This document shows, piece by piece, positions 1 through 11,418 of a stretch of 64,000 bases of DNA. The notes beneath the pieces were generated by a model, which saw only the letters and a list, made by a program, of their open reading frames with translations, did not search any database and was not told the origin of the DNA. The first letter of the stretch is position 1. Each line of letters starts with the position of its first letter. The DNA comes from Colletotrichum lupini. Its lineage: Eukaryota > Ascomycota > Sordariomycetes > Glomerellales > Glomerellaceae. The stretch covers positions 930,001 to 994,000 of the forward strand of contig NC_064682.1 of the NCBI RefSeq assembly GCF_023278565.1. The letters run 5' to 3'. The position numbers and the translations under genes were made by a program.

Positions 1-1326
1 TAGGACTATTAAGTTAAGAAGTAGCTTAGCTATATTAGATAGCTATAGTCTAGTTACTTTTTACTTATTTTATATATTTAACGATATTAAACTAGCTAAA
101 TAAGTAAGTTAGTAATAACTTAAGAAGTACTGCTTTTTAATAATAATAGAATTATTTATTATATCCTCCTTACTAAGCTCCTTTTTATAATAAGATTTAA
201 TAAGATTAAAAATAGTTATATTTAATAATTAGAGGATATAAGAGGTATATAATAATAAGAATAATAAGTAGACGTTATTTTTATAGTACTCTTATATAAA
301 TTCTATTATTATATAACTCCTATACCTATTTAGTATTAATAATCGAGGCTAGTTTAGCTTACTAAGCCCCCTAATAAGGGGGGTCTTAGTTTATAATAAA
401 AATACTTTTTTTAATTAATAAAGGGTAATCTTATCGGTCGTTTAGCTATTATTTATTATTATAAACTTTTAACTATTATAAGGGTTAAGTTAAAATAGAA
501 ACTACTATTATTATACTAACTTTCCTTTATAAATAATTAGTAGTTTAATAAACTTATTATTAATAGAGATATACTTAATAATTATTACTTAGGTACGTAA
601 ACTAGGCTCTTTTTTTATATTACTATAGCCTTTATTATACCTAAGACTAGCTTATTAGCTCCCTTACCCTTTATTATATTAGTCTTATTTATATTATACT
701 TATTAGCCTATTTAATACCGCTAATCCTTAGTATATTAAGTAATCTAAATTATAATTTAATTATATTAGTCGTAGCTTTATTAATACGGTGCGAATTTAT
801 TAAACGACTTTTTTAAACCCTTATTAATAAATTCTTTTTAATAAAAGCGTTAATTTATTTCTTTTTAAGTAGTTTAGTATCCCCTTAAAATATTAGAACT
901 TACTTAGTAAATTCTCTAACTTATTAATAAGTTAGTATAATACTTAAGGTATACTAAATTCGAATTTATTAAGCTAGCTAGTTTTTTTATTATAGAAGAA
1001 GCCTCTAAAGGTCTACGAATACCCTTACCTTTATTTAGTAGCTTTTTTTACGATTTTAAAGTATTACTTTAAGAACTCCGAACTTAACCGAGGCCCTTTT
1101 AATAAAGAGACCGTTTTTAATAATATTAAGAGCCCGTTAGAACTTATTTTTAATATATAAGATTATTATATATCGATTAATAATTATACTAAAAAGAAAT
1201 ATATTTAGACGATTTTTATAATTATTATAGTAGTTTATATATTAAGGGTAGGGTTTTAATCGGGGGGCTGGGCGGGATTTTGGGGGGGGCCTAAAAGGGG
1301 GGGGGCCCATAAGTAGGTGCTTTGAC
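1..1326 (-). mobile_element. Fot1/pogo-like DNA transposon, RIP-degraded, cut by window edge
   Basis: Right-hand part of a Tc1/mariner-superfamily (Fot1/pogo-like) element; roughly 560 bp at its left end lies outside the window. The terminal sequence at 1300-1326, ending TGCTTTGACT, matches the right end of the full copy at 49010-50896, and it is followed by TA at 1327-1328, the expected target duplication. Internal sequence aligns collinearly with 49570-50896 and differs mainly by C/T and G/A transitions. The block is extremely AT-rich with stops in every frame, so it is dead. By homology with the copy at 42040 the former transposase ran on the minus strand. This copy looks the most heavily mutated of the three. 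Confidence 0.85.
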
Positions 1327-1383
1327 TTACTAACAGGCCTCGTTTTCGCCAAGGGCTGGATAGAATAAATAAGGGCCTAGAAA

Positions 1384-1521
1384 TCCTTTAAAGTAATTGA
1401 TAAGTCTCTAATATCTTCTATCTTTGTAGATTTTATAGAGATTGAAAGTATGCGATCTACAGTGGCTTTTTTCTATTTTCATTTAGATAAAGATACCCTT
1501 GATAATTTAGTGTATCTGTAA
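1384..1521 (+). pseudogene. Relic of a NACHT-type NTPase (NLR-like) fragment
   Basis: A 45-codon open stretch without a start codon, closed by TAA. Its translation contains KSLISS followed about 20 residues later by STVAFFYFHLDKD and DNLV. From memory of fungal NACHT proteins, this resembles the P-loop tail (GKSVLSS) and the following AFFYF..D strand, including their spacing. The P-loop glycines and the rest of the domain are missing; stops lie immediately upstream. It abuts the end of the RIP-degraded transposon, so it is probably what remains of a larger decayed gene. The match is short and made by eye; it could be coincidental. Confidence 0.35.
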
Positions 1522-4500
1522 ATTTTTAGTATTTATTATTATAATAGCATGAAGTAAAACTTTCTTTCGTAAACTTCTCTTATGTTATCCTTTCAAGATG
1601 AAAAACGTATAAGCACTTGGTACGAAAGATATTTCATAATACGCTGATGTTTTCTTATAACCCAGGGCCCTCAACATTTGGTCTAGTTGAATCAACCTAG
1701 CCAATTATGTAACGAGAGATAGACATGTAGCCTGTGACATGACGGGCGTATCCATATAATTATATATGGCAATTTGGTCACCAGCTAGCTGCAACAAATC
1801 GGCTCCAATGCATGTATGCACTCTCTGGTGACCTTCAATTCCAACAGTTACCATAGCTTGTGCTCGAACAAAGCTTCATGGGGGGAGGGGGGGTGCATCA
1901 AACATGCACGATGTACACAAATTTCCATGTCCGAGAGAAACCTTAGCTATAGAAGTAGATCGTGTTCGTTCCCCATCATTTTAAACTAGAGCCATGATCA
2001 CTTCATGGCGGGTTCGAAGCTCATCCAACACTGTCAAACTCGTCGTCTTTCATTTTCGAACGCAGATCACCGAAAGTATTCTCGCATATACTCTTTTCCA
2101 GACAACCGTACGGGCAAGCATCAAAAGCAGAATCGGAGTTTTAAGTATGTCCTTCAAGACTTTGGCCTAGTCAAATGGAATTGGTCGTCACATAAGGTCG
2201 ATTGATGTTCTGAGTAAGGCCTAACCCGTCCTACCGAGCACTACCCCAACCGCTTCCTGGGAGCCTCCAATGAATAGCGTACCCCAGTTCATGTAACGTA
2301 GCTAATCCAGACTTTAGCATGGAGTGAAGCGTGCTGTCATCGTTGCTATGGCTTGGCGACAAGTAGGAACTTGGAATGCTTCCACTTTCTGAATTATCCC
2401 AACCGATATTGTTCCCATCAACGGAAAATCCAAGTGTTGTAAATTTGACTTTTGGCAAGCCTGCTCTCGATGATATATTCGCTTGTCACGTTTTCATTCC
2501 AGTCTATCTCTCTAAGTCGGTCTTCTTCCATATCACCCGCAGACAAAATGGACTCTCAGCCGAAGCGTGGTCGGGCCTTCCTGAAGCTCTAGTCAGTACC
2601 CAAGCCTTCTCCTGGACAATTTTGAATCAGACGTCTAGGACTAAGGAGCTGAGCTGGTGTAGGGGTAGACTCTGGCCCAGCACACTCTCTGCTGAGTGTG
2701 TCTCTGAGTCCATCTTAGGCATCGAAAAGATGAATGTGTGCGAGATTAATATCTGCCGTATCAACACGAAGATATTTATCAGCGGTGGTGAAGTATTGGA
2801 GTTGAAGAACGAGGTGGGAATGAGCTACACCCTGGGAACAGATCAAGTATTGATGATAAGATTCTGTGGGAGGCTCGCAACGACTAACCCCCCATCGGGT
2901 CAATTCGAACCTATCTTTCTCAGCTCCCAATCGGTAATCAACCATGATTACTAATTTCAAAGATGCCATTACGTTAGTGAACAGACAATAGTGGTGTGCA
3001 AATTCGCACAGATTGTGTGCTGCTTTCCCACCGTTCGCTCATCATCGAGTTTCGGCGAGGGCATGCATCCCCGGATTCCTGCTGATGCCTCCCCTCAGTG
3101 CTCACAGAATAGGAGAAACATGTGGCATTGGTGAAGCCTGCGAATATGAGTCTGTTGTATCTACGCTATGCGATTTGCTTGTAGCAGAGGCGTGGTCACG
3201 AGCCTACATCTGCATGAGCACAATGTGACCTTTGGCCTTGATCCTAGCGCCTCCATCACGCCATCACAATCTTGTAAGCTGCTCCTGGTAGTCTTTCGGT
3301 GCATTCGGCTTACCGAGATAAAGAGAAGGTATTCAGCAACCGTCGGGCTTTCGGTATCTTATCTTGGTCAGGCATGGCAACATTTCCGCATATCCCCTCT
3401 CTGAGGCGCAGTTCTTTCTGAAAACTTCACCGAAATTACAACCTTTAAGAAGTATGTTAGTGCGTATGTACAGATTACAAACTGTTTATCATCTTCTAAG
3501 AGGCCTCCTATAGTATTGGGACCATGGAGGGGACTAGGGGTTGATGTGGTGGTGAAAGGAGGCTTCTGAAGCACTCCCTCCTCATCTGACTTGGCTCTGA
3601 ATATATTGATCTTACGGCATGGGAGAAGCTCCGTTCCTTAAAGACCTTGAGAAATGGGGCTTAACACTGGTCACAAGTGCCCTACTTGTCAGGATTGGCT
3701 TCGTCATCATATTCTTATAGAGGGCTTGGCTACCCCGGCATGACATGAGCACAGGAAGTTCAACAACACCGAAGCCAAATATAGTGTATAGTCAGTGGTC
3801 AAAGTCTGATTGAAGATGATCGAATTTGTGTGTATTATACAGAACATAAGTTACTTCATGAGACATTCGAATATGGTCTTGTAAACCTTCCGATCTGCGA
3901 CTGTGGTCAAGTTGAACACCTCCGTCACAAACTCAGACTCCTACGACTTTAATGCGAAGAACGCGGATAATGCGTGCTCAGAAGAGCTCGCTCTAAAATT
4001 CGCAATACTGTAATAGGGATAGCGATAGCAGAACGCCCTGCCGGATGGAGCCATTGAGAGCAACGCTTTGCGTCTTGAGTATTTCAGACCCGCCATAAGG
4101 AGAAGCTCGACTGTGCCATCAGGCTGAATGAAGTCCGAGACCCGGAAATTGAGACTCGTTTTTCACGTAGAAGCGTGTGGTCAAGATAATACCTGGTAAA
4201 CAGATCCTCGAAGCATACACTATTCGTGATATATCGGGTGGGATCACATTCTCCAGTGCTCGATGGTGGTTTTCTAGATCTACTACAGCCAAAAGGAAGT
4301 AGTGGTCTAACTCATCATACACGCCAGGTACACATCCAAATGCAACTCACGTTCTCGGCGAACACCAAAAACTCAAATCAAGCTTGCAAAACGTCAAAAG
4401 ACATACAACACCAGGGATTCGCTGGTCGTCACCGACCCAACTACTAGTCTGGCCCTCACTGGCTTATCTATGGGAGAGCGGACGGGATCCCGAGTTCTCC

Positions 4501-4820
4501 AGTGGGTGTGGTCGTATGTGATGGTCCTGACCAGTCGGACCAACCAAGGAGGGCCGAGTCCAGGGGAGAGGTGCCGCGGAGTCAAAGGTTGACGATGCCC
4601 AACAAATTCCCGACTAACAACGAGAGAACATCATGTAAAGTTATGACTAATACTTTCTTCGATCCTACGCCTGACCTCAAAACGCCGCTCCCTCCTAATG
4701 CTTCTATGTGTATCGTTTCCGGGTCTTCCGGACTTCATTAAGAAAAGGCCGTAAAGGGTATGATTTGGAGAACACGAAAGGAAAAATCGGAAAATAGACA
4801 CAACGCTCCACCGGCTCTGC
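1522..4820. other. Intergenic stretch, no gene recognised
   Basis: About 3.3 kb of mixed composition between the transposon and the first gene. Only short open frames on both strands (longest 192 codons at 2376-2954, plus strand) are present. None shows a recognisable domain, plausible intron structure or coding-like composition. The sequence becomes normal in base composition from about 1600 onward, so it is not part of the RIP block. Low-copy decayed sequence is possible. Confidence 0.5.
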
Positions 4821-6121
4821 TCATTTCCGGGTAAACCGAGAGAAGAAACTCTTCTTCGGCTCCTTGTCCTTGTCTTTCTCCTTCTTGAGACCCCTCGACT
4901 TGCTGGCCTCTTCTTGAGTATTGAGCTGCGTCGTGTTGTCGTTCATGACCTGTTGAGCATGCGAGACAGTTCCAGGGTGAGGACCCGGCGGTGGGCCCGC
5001 TGGTGGACGTGGTGGTGGCGGCGGTGGTGGAGGGCCCGGATGACCCGGAGGCGGCGGACCGGAGGGCGGTGGACCCGGAGGCGGCGGTAGCGGAGGCAGT
5101 CCGTACTGATACTGCGGCGGATACGGGTTCTGTCCGGGTGGTGGCGGGAACGTATACGACATTGGCGGGCCGCCAGGGGGCGGTGATGCAGGTGACGGCG
5201 GCAGAGCGTAGCTTTGTGGTGGGGCCTCGAGCATCGGTAGCTGGTTCTGCTGCTCCTGCTTCTGCTCGTCTGAGAAGAGGTCGATGACCTTGCCGGAGCT
5301 GAAGAGTCTCTCGTACACGGCGAGCGTGGTGCCAAAGTCCTTGTGGCCGTCGACTTTGACGGCGTCGAGGAGCTCCAGGACGAAGGTTTGGCAGTTGTTG
5401 GTGATGAGATTGTAGGCGGGCTGCCGTGACCTGATGCTCTGAATGACGTATTCGCCTGCGCGACGGATGGCGTCGTCGTTGAAAGTTGTCTCGCCGACGG
5501 TGAAGGTGCGCCATTCTTCGCGCTTATATCGCTCATTGGTGTAGATGACGTGAAAGCTCTCATCCTGGATGGGGTGGGTTAGGTCATGAAACGGGAGCGA
5601 TGAGTGAGTGAGATGAGAGGACTCACCATCCACAGCTGGTGGGCGTAGTCGCCGACCAGGACAGCCCAGTGCTGAGTGGGATCGGGATACTTGTTGATCT
5701 TTTCTGTAATCATCTTCCCCAGACCCGTTTCTTCAGCGAACCACTTGCCGGCGAGGCCTCCGACGGGATGCCAACCGACCTCGACGACACGTGAGGGGCC
5801 ATTGATGACGGGCTGTGTGACTGGGACGACATTGGGGGTCTGGCCCAAGCCGACGGCATGCTTTAAGGCGAGTTCACCTTTGTTGTAATTCTTCTTTCTG
5901 TCATTGAGTCAGCGCAATTCCCTCAATCATTGACGGTGAGCATGGCGGTGTAGTCAAGCGATGGTTGACAATGAGGGGTTGGAGCCTCGTAGGGCTGGAA
6001 TGGGGGAGGGGTCGCAAGATGCGTAAAGTGCATAAACTGGGAAAAGATGACGCGCATACAGGAACTCTCCCACTTTGTCCCGTTTTCTCTTCCCTTCCTC
6101 GTCGGATCCCGGTTGTGACAT
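4821..6121 (-). CDS. Permuted papain-fold-like protein with polyproline tail
   Basis: Three exons, complement of 4821-5564, 5627-5897 and 6060-6121, joined by GT-AG introns of 62 and 162 bp; 358 aa. The start is MSQPGSDEEGKR; all junctions keep frame (exon 1 ends CT, exon 2 supplies A). Residues 90-180 carry HWAVLVG (His97) and later ITNNCQTFV (Cys169). This His-before-Cys order is typical of circularly permuted papain-like folds (LRAT, PPPDE and some NlpC/P60 relatives), so a thiol hydrolase or acyltransferase activity is possible but unproven. After about residue 200 the protein is a long proline/glycine tract with PPPP runs, then a lysine-rich end finishing in SFFSRFTRK. No signal peptide is visible. 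The tail could bind SH3 or WW domains; the neighbouring Ras exchange factor has an SH3 domain, but a partnership is only speculation. Exact family unresolved. Confidence 0.8.
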
Positions 6122-7740
6122 TGCGATATCCCAACGGCGCGGCGCGGGTTTAATGGGGTCAAATGTGTGTGTGAAGTCGGGTTGCGGGGGGAGGAAGGAA
6201 GGATTAAGTGAGCGCCGATAAGCGGCCAATTTAGCTCCGGTGCAACAAGGAACGGCGAACAGTGACAGACAGGTAAATTGGTGTTGTTTGTTTGTTGGTT
6301 GGATGGGGGCGTCAGATCTTGGAAGGGGAAAGGGGAAATAATTGGGGGGGAGCAAAGGCTGGGCGTCTTACAAATGGGAGGCCTTTGGACGGGAGGACGG
6401 AGTACACGGCAAGTACGGAATTCGACCATCAGAAAACAACAAGAAAAATAAAACCAAGGCAGAATAAACACGATTACCGATTGCGAAACCTGCCATACGA
6501 CCACAATCCACTGCCTCGATCCGATGGGCCTCGATGCCCGCGGGTTCGGGCTGACCGACACGTGGAGGCGCATTAACAATTTTTTTTTAATCTAATTTCC
6601 AGCTGCACCGCGCCTCAGCTTGACCAATCAAATTCACGATGCGGCATCGAGCTGCTCTCTTCGGGGGCTAAAATCCACGCGGCCAAAGCGGCGCAGGCCT
6701 TGTTTTTTATTTTTTTGCAACCACAGCAAGGCACAGTTGAGGCCGGAGCACAGCTGAGATGGGATGCAACAAGTAACAGCAGCAAGCCGCGGGTTCCGTC
6801 TGTCCAGCACTAATTGACCTCATGCACAGTCAACGGGCCGGTCCGACAAGGCTTCTTTCAACCTCTCAATGCCATTTGATTGTTAATGAAGGACCGTTGA
6901 GGACTGCCTTTGCCGCCTCCCGATCGGATTTTACCCATCTCTTGGCAGGCACCCGTTTCTCAGTCTGGAACTCAATACGCGTACTCAGTACGACAACTCT
7001 TGCGCTCATATGAACGAGACGAAGGGATTTCATAGGACTGCCCCCTCGCTCATAATCGTTCCATTGCTGTGAGCCAAACAGTCCAGGACCCGGACATACG
7101 GCAATGCATGATCGGCCATTATGAGATGGAGCAAAAGCATCACATCTGTGCAAGCTCGGGCCCGTCGTTCACAAGTCTAGTCGTCATCCTTTTGGTGAGA
7201 CTCGGCTGGCGATTATAATTTCATCACTTGATCTCCCGTGAGTAAAGATGACCACCTCTCATCAACCCTTATCTCACATGAGCCTTAAAATGACTCAGCA
7301 TGCTTTTTGTTCAGATGATGTATGCTTCCTGACGTTCAGCCATCTGATCACTGAGCTCATGCCTGTCTACTCACTCTCGTAAATTCAGCGATATATTTGG
7401 TGAAATTGTCTGCATACGCCTTGCGAGAAGCTCAATACAATCTTGTCGCTACTGTCACTGAGTATGCTGTAGTTCATTTCGGATTCACAGGGATGTCTTT
7501 TATCATTTGTCTGAATGAGCAAGTCCGATACAGAGTTTCAATGACTAGACTCCCGGTTCCTGACCGCTGATGAGTAGCTTTTTCATGTCATAGATGATCG
7601 AAAACATCTTATTCATCATCAAGCTTCGAACATATTGAAACTGTGAGACCATGACAACCATCATCGAGAGATCCTCAACGTTAAAAGATGTGCCACCAAA
7701 TCCCATCCCACGATAAAACACATAGACACTTCTCTCGCAT
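6122..7740. other. Intergenic region upstream of 4821-6121 and downstream of the P450
   Basis: The proximal part (6122-6800) probably holds the promoter of the minus-strand papain-fold-like gene. It contains A/T runs such as the poly-A/T at about 6578-6590 and 6700-6715 and one ACGGAGTA motif at 6397. The rest, toward the 3' end of the P450 gene, shows only short open frames. Nothing else could be supported. Confidence 0.5.
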
Positions 7741-9430
7741 CTAAGTAATCCAAGCCTCAACAACCTTCTCAGCTCTCATCGCATCCTCCAAAATCGCCTT
7801 CCGCCTCTCCTCCCCTCTCGGCACAAACTCAACCTCAAACCTCTCAGGCCCCATAACAAGATCAGAATGAAACCCAGTCTCGATACTCGTATCTAGCCTC
7901 TTCCCCCGCGCAGGGACAACATCAAATTCCCACGCCAGCTTCGCAATCGTCACCAAAATCTGGTTCTCGGCATAGTCCAGCCCGGGACACATCCGCCGCC
8001 CCGCCCCGAAATTATACGTCGGGTGCCTCTTCTCCCGCTCCGCCGCCGCCGCCAGCTCCGGCCGCACGCCCCACGGGTTGTCCATGTATCGCTCCGGTAG
8101 GAACTCGTCCGGCCGGTCGTACCACGCTTCGTCCTTGTGGATCCCGTATGTGTTTGTCAGGAACCTCGTGCCTTTGGGAAATGTGTAGCCGAGGTAGGTG
8201 TCTTCATTTGCGAGGACGCGGGGGACACCCGAAGGCGCAGCGGTGCGCCAGCGCATGGCCTGCGTGATCGATCCTCGTTAGCTCTCGACTCCGGCCAGCA
8301 GAACAGGGAAGACTCACCTCGTTAAAACAAGCCCTCAGATACTTCGCCCTCCCAAGATCCTCAAACCCAGGCGTCTCCCCAGGCCAAACCTCATCAACCT
8401 CCTCCTGAAGCCGCCTCTGCATCTCCGGATATGCACCCATAATAAGCACAACAGTACTAGTAGTAGCAATCACAGTATCAACAGCAGCATCCAACGTCCC
8501 CGCCCCCAAAACAGCAAGCTCATGACTCCCATACGTCGGCCCCTTCCCCGCGACCTTACTCGCCTCCCCCTCGCGAACCATCCTCGCCATAACCGAATCC
8601 GTCTCCTTCCCCCTCCTCCCGCTCGCAATCTCCGCAGCCTGCGCTTTAGCCCCGTCGAGCATGTGGTACATCGTCCCAAACATCCCCTTCTTCAACGTCG
8701 CCGCCTCCCGCTTCCACCCGGCGAGGAACGCGGGAAGGTACTTCATCACGGGGAACAAGTCCACCGGCGGCGCTCGCGCGGCCGTGAGGAACCGCAACCA
8801 CATGTCCTGCGTGGCGAAGTACGTCTTCGTCGAAGCGACTTCATCGCCCTCCGCGACACGCTGCCCGCTCATCACAGAAAGCGGCGTAGCAAGAGCCCAA
8901 TGTCTCAAGTGCATATGAAACTGCCCCGGATCGTCCAGAATCATCTTCATCAGCAAAGCAGCATGCGCCTCCTGCACCTGAACCACACGCTTCAGCTCGC
9001 TGGGGCCAAACAAGTGATTCCGCAGCGCCGTGCGCAGCTTCTTGATATGATGATCATTATTCATAAACAGGATCGTGCCGGGGTTGATGAGCGTGCTCGT
9101 GATGTACGGCTGCGGTCTGTCCGAGTATATCGCGCCTCGCTTCTCGTACAGTTCTCTGATGTGTTCTGCGCTAGAGAGGATGACGTAGTTTTCGGTGCCG
9201 ATTTTGATGCCGAAGATGTCGCCGTAGGTCTTGCTCCATTCTTGGAACTTGAAGAAGGCCTTTTTGGGCGGGAGTTGGAGGGCATTGCCGAGGATTGGAA
9301 TGGGAGGCGGGCCGGGGGGGAAGTTGGGTGGTCTTCGTGTTTGGAGGACCCATTGGGTGAGGAAGTAGAGGAGGACTACGGCGGGGAGAATCAAGACGGC
9401 CGGGGAGCCGAAGAAGCACATGAGGCTCAT
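7741..9430 (-). CDS. Cytochrome P450 monooxygenase (OrdA/CYP64-like)
   Basis: Two exons, complement of 7741-8259 and 8318-9430, with a 58-bp intron; 543 aa. I chose the ATG at 9430 because it sits in GCCACCACCATGAGC and begins a typical microsomal P450 N-terminus: a hydrophobic anchor (residues about 6-25) then a proline-rich hinge PPNFPPGPPPIP. Key motifs: I-helix AAVDT with Asp318/Thr319, K-helix EAMR (Glu371-Arg374, with the intron between Glu and Ala), FLPERY, and the haem-binding FGAGRRMCPG with Cys462 as the iron ligand. The length is normal and no lesion is seen. It is expected to hydroxylate or otherwise oxidise a small lipophilic substrate at the endoplasmic reticulum using a P450 reductase. 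Overall wording resembles the fungal OrdA-type family, but the substrate cannot be inferred. An ATAAAAA element lies about 150 bp upstream (9580-9586). Confidence 0.93.
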
Positions 9431-10417
9431 GGTGGTGGCGATGTCTCTTGTTGCGGAAGAGCGAGTCGTCAAGGAGAGAGGGATGCGATCACGCGATCAT
9501 ACAATGTGGTCAAGGGCAGAGAGTTGAGAAGTCCTCACACGTTGTCCCTCGGAAAGCAATCTACCCCTCGTCAACCCTCTTTTTATGCTTATCCATCCCT
9601 CTCGGCAACCTAATCGACATGATCGCCATCGAAGCTCGTGTAACCTTCGCCAAACACCTACTTGCGCGGCTCACGACATCTCACTCGCATCATATCGTGA
9701 CATCGGCACTCTTCCCCATACCCGACTGGACAAGACCGATGTTCCCCACATAAGATGACCGTTGTGATGACCGTTCGACGTTACAGCAAGAAGCAGGCTC
9801 ATTGAATGTACATTGTGTCTCAACGGTCGATCCGCCGTTGGGGCACAGTTCAGTTGGTCCAACATTATAGCATGCCGTACGTAGGATGAGAACATTTGGC
9901 TACGTGTAACCATCCAACATCCCCTCTCGACGCGGAGTCGGCTGCCATGATCAGATCAAATACCTGCAAGCGATTGCGGGCCGAAAAGGATTTTTGCTTG
10001 AGCGACATGCAGTCAGCGACGCGATATACGACGCTGGCATGCGAGGACAGGCATCCGCGGCGTAAGCAGAGCTGGAATCATACCAAAAAACACACTTCCA
10101 ACGACGTTCTCGTACGTGGGTGTCAGCCAATCAGTTTAGAGGATTTCGTAACCTCGTTCGTTCCAGAGATCTTTGCCTAATCTGATAGACAATGGACGTA
10201 TTCACAGTAATTGCCGTTGCCCAGACATACCAACGGGACTTACTTAACAGGAAAGCTATAGCTACCGCCTCGCCACGTTACATGCCGTCAGGATTTGCCG
10301 CTCTCCCTCGGCGAGATATTGCCAGACCGGAAGAATGGCAAACGAGTCACCGATCAACCCCACCCACAAGAATCACGGAAACCAAAAAAAGATGAGCTAA
10401 GACATGGTGTTAATCAT
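9431..10417. other. Intergenic region between P450 and tRNA-Glu
   Basis: Promoter side of the minus-strand P450, with a TATA-like ATAAAAA at 9580-9586 read on the minus strand. Beyond that, only short open frames without recognisable content. No repeat or RNA gene was seen before the tRNA at 10418. Confidence 0.5.
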
Positions 10418-10505
10418 TTCCGAAACCGAGAATCGAACTCGGGGCTATGCCTAACCTCTCGCTGAAGATGAGAGGGCATCATGTTGGCCACTACACCATA
10501 TCGGA
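10418..10505 (-). tRNA. tRNA-Glu (anticodon CTC) with a 16-nt intron
   Basis: Read on the minus strand: acceptor TCCGATA pairs with the 3' TTTCGGA (one T-T mismatch). The D-arm contains GTAGTGG. The anticodon stem is ATGCC/GGCAT with loop CT-CTC-A, and the T-arm is CCGAG-TTCGATT-CTCGG. The 88-nt length is explained by a 16-nt intron (10453-10468) inserted after position 37, the canonical place for eukaryotic nuclear tRNA introns. The intron carries GAGAGG, which can pair with the CCTCTC anticodon-loop strand as expected for tRNA splicing endonuclease recognition. Anticodon CTC decodes the GAG glutamate codon. The last position (discriminator A) is included; CCA is not encoded. Confidence 0.9.
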
Positions 10506-11418
10506 TGGGTTGATGAAGATTTTGCTGTAGTGGAGGTCTACATTCGATTAGCATCCGGTGGAGCGGGCCCTCTGCTCACGTTGGCGGTCATCACACGATG
10601 TGGGGTTGGGGACTCTAAAAGAGCCCACTTGGAGGTTGCCTCACGCAGCTGGACAGGAAAGATCACATAACTCATCAGACACTGGATTTCACGATGCTTC
10701 AGATACGGTGTTGGTTCTGAACTTTCATTCGTCATCAGGATGCGTATCCTATTCATGATATCTGTCGGTCCCTGCTCCATCCTCAGAGGCAGCGTGCAGA
10801 TTAGCCTACATATACAGTGTACACTTTTTGGTCTTTTTTAGACGCCGAGGAAAAGCCTGCCACATCATCCGCAGCGACGGCGGTGTCCAACAAAGGCACG
10901 AAGACCTGGCCTGGTATACCATCAACTCCGGTCCGTCCATCCATCTAAAGAGCAGCCACCATCCAAAACCACCAAAGATAGGATACACAATGGAACAAGA
11001 CATCCTTCCTCCAACCAACTCTTGAGCGAGTGAAGGTTGAATCCAACAAGGAGTGTAGATGACTCCGATATCCACAAACAACCCACTTCTGGTCGCTGTC
11101 GAACAAGGGAGAATGAGATATTTCCCAGCATGCAGAAAAAATGTGATAAGTCGATTCCAGCGCCGCGCGTTTTCGGGTCCGGCGGGTGTGGCCTCAAGCC
11201 CAGACAAGAAGTGCAGGGCAAGAAAGCAGATTAACGCCGTGGGTAGTGCCATTCCAAGGATGAGACTTTTCATGACATAGTACCTCAATAAGAGGTTAGA
11301 AAAATTGGGTATCAAAAGTGAAGCAGAATAAGGGGTAAAGTATGTCGCCGGAAATGTGGAAATGATGTTGTCCGTTCGATCAAATGTTGTCGCAATGTGG
11401 GATGCTTCGTTTGTAGCC
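10506..11418. other. Intergenic region downstream of the Ras exchange factor
   Basis: Probably the 3' untranslated region and downstream flank of the minus-strand Ras exchange factor. A 212-codon open frame on the minus strand (10806-11444) overlaps the end of that gene but has no family resemblance and is not called. Confidence 0.5.

Noticed and set aside
2231..2458. Minus-strand TLHELGYAIH string, reminiscent of a zinc-protease HExxH motif
   Set aside because: The second histidine is replaced by tyrosine, and no surrounding protease sequence is present, so it is probably chance.
8522..9613. 363-codon plus-strand open frame
   Set aside because: It is antisense to the P450 coding exon; the composition (Arg/His/Pro-rich) is that of a shadow frame in GC-rich coding DNA.
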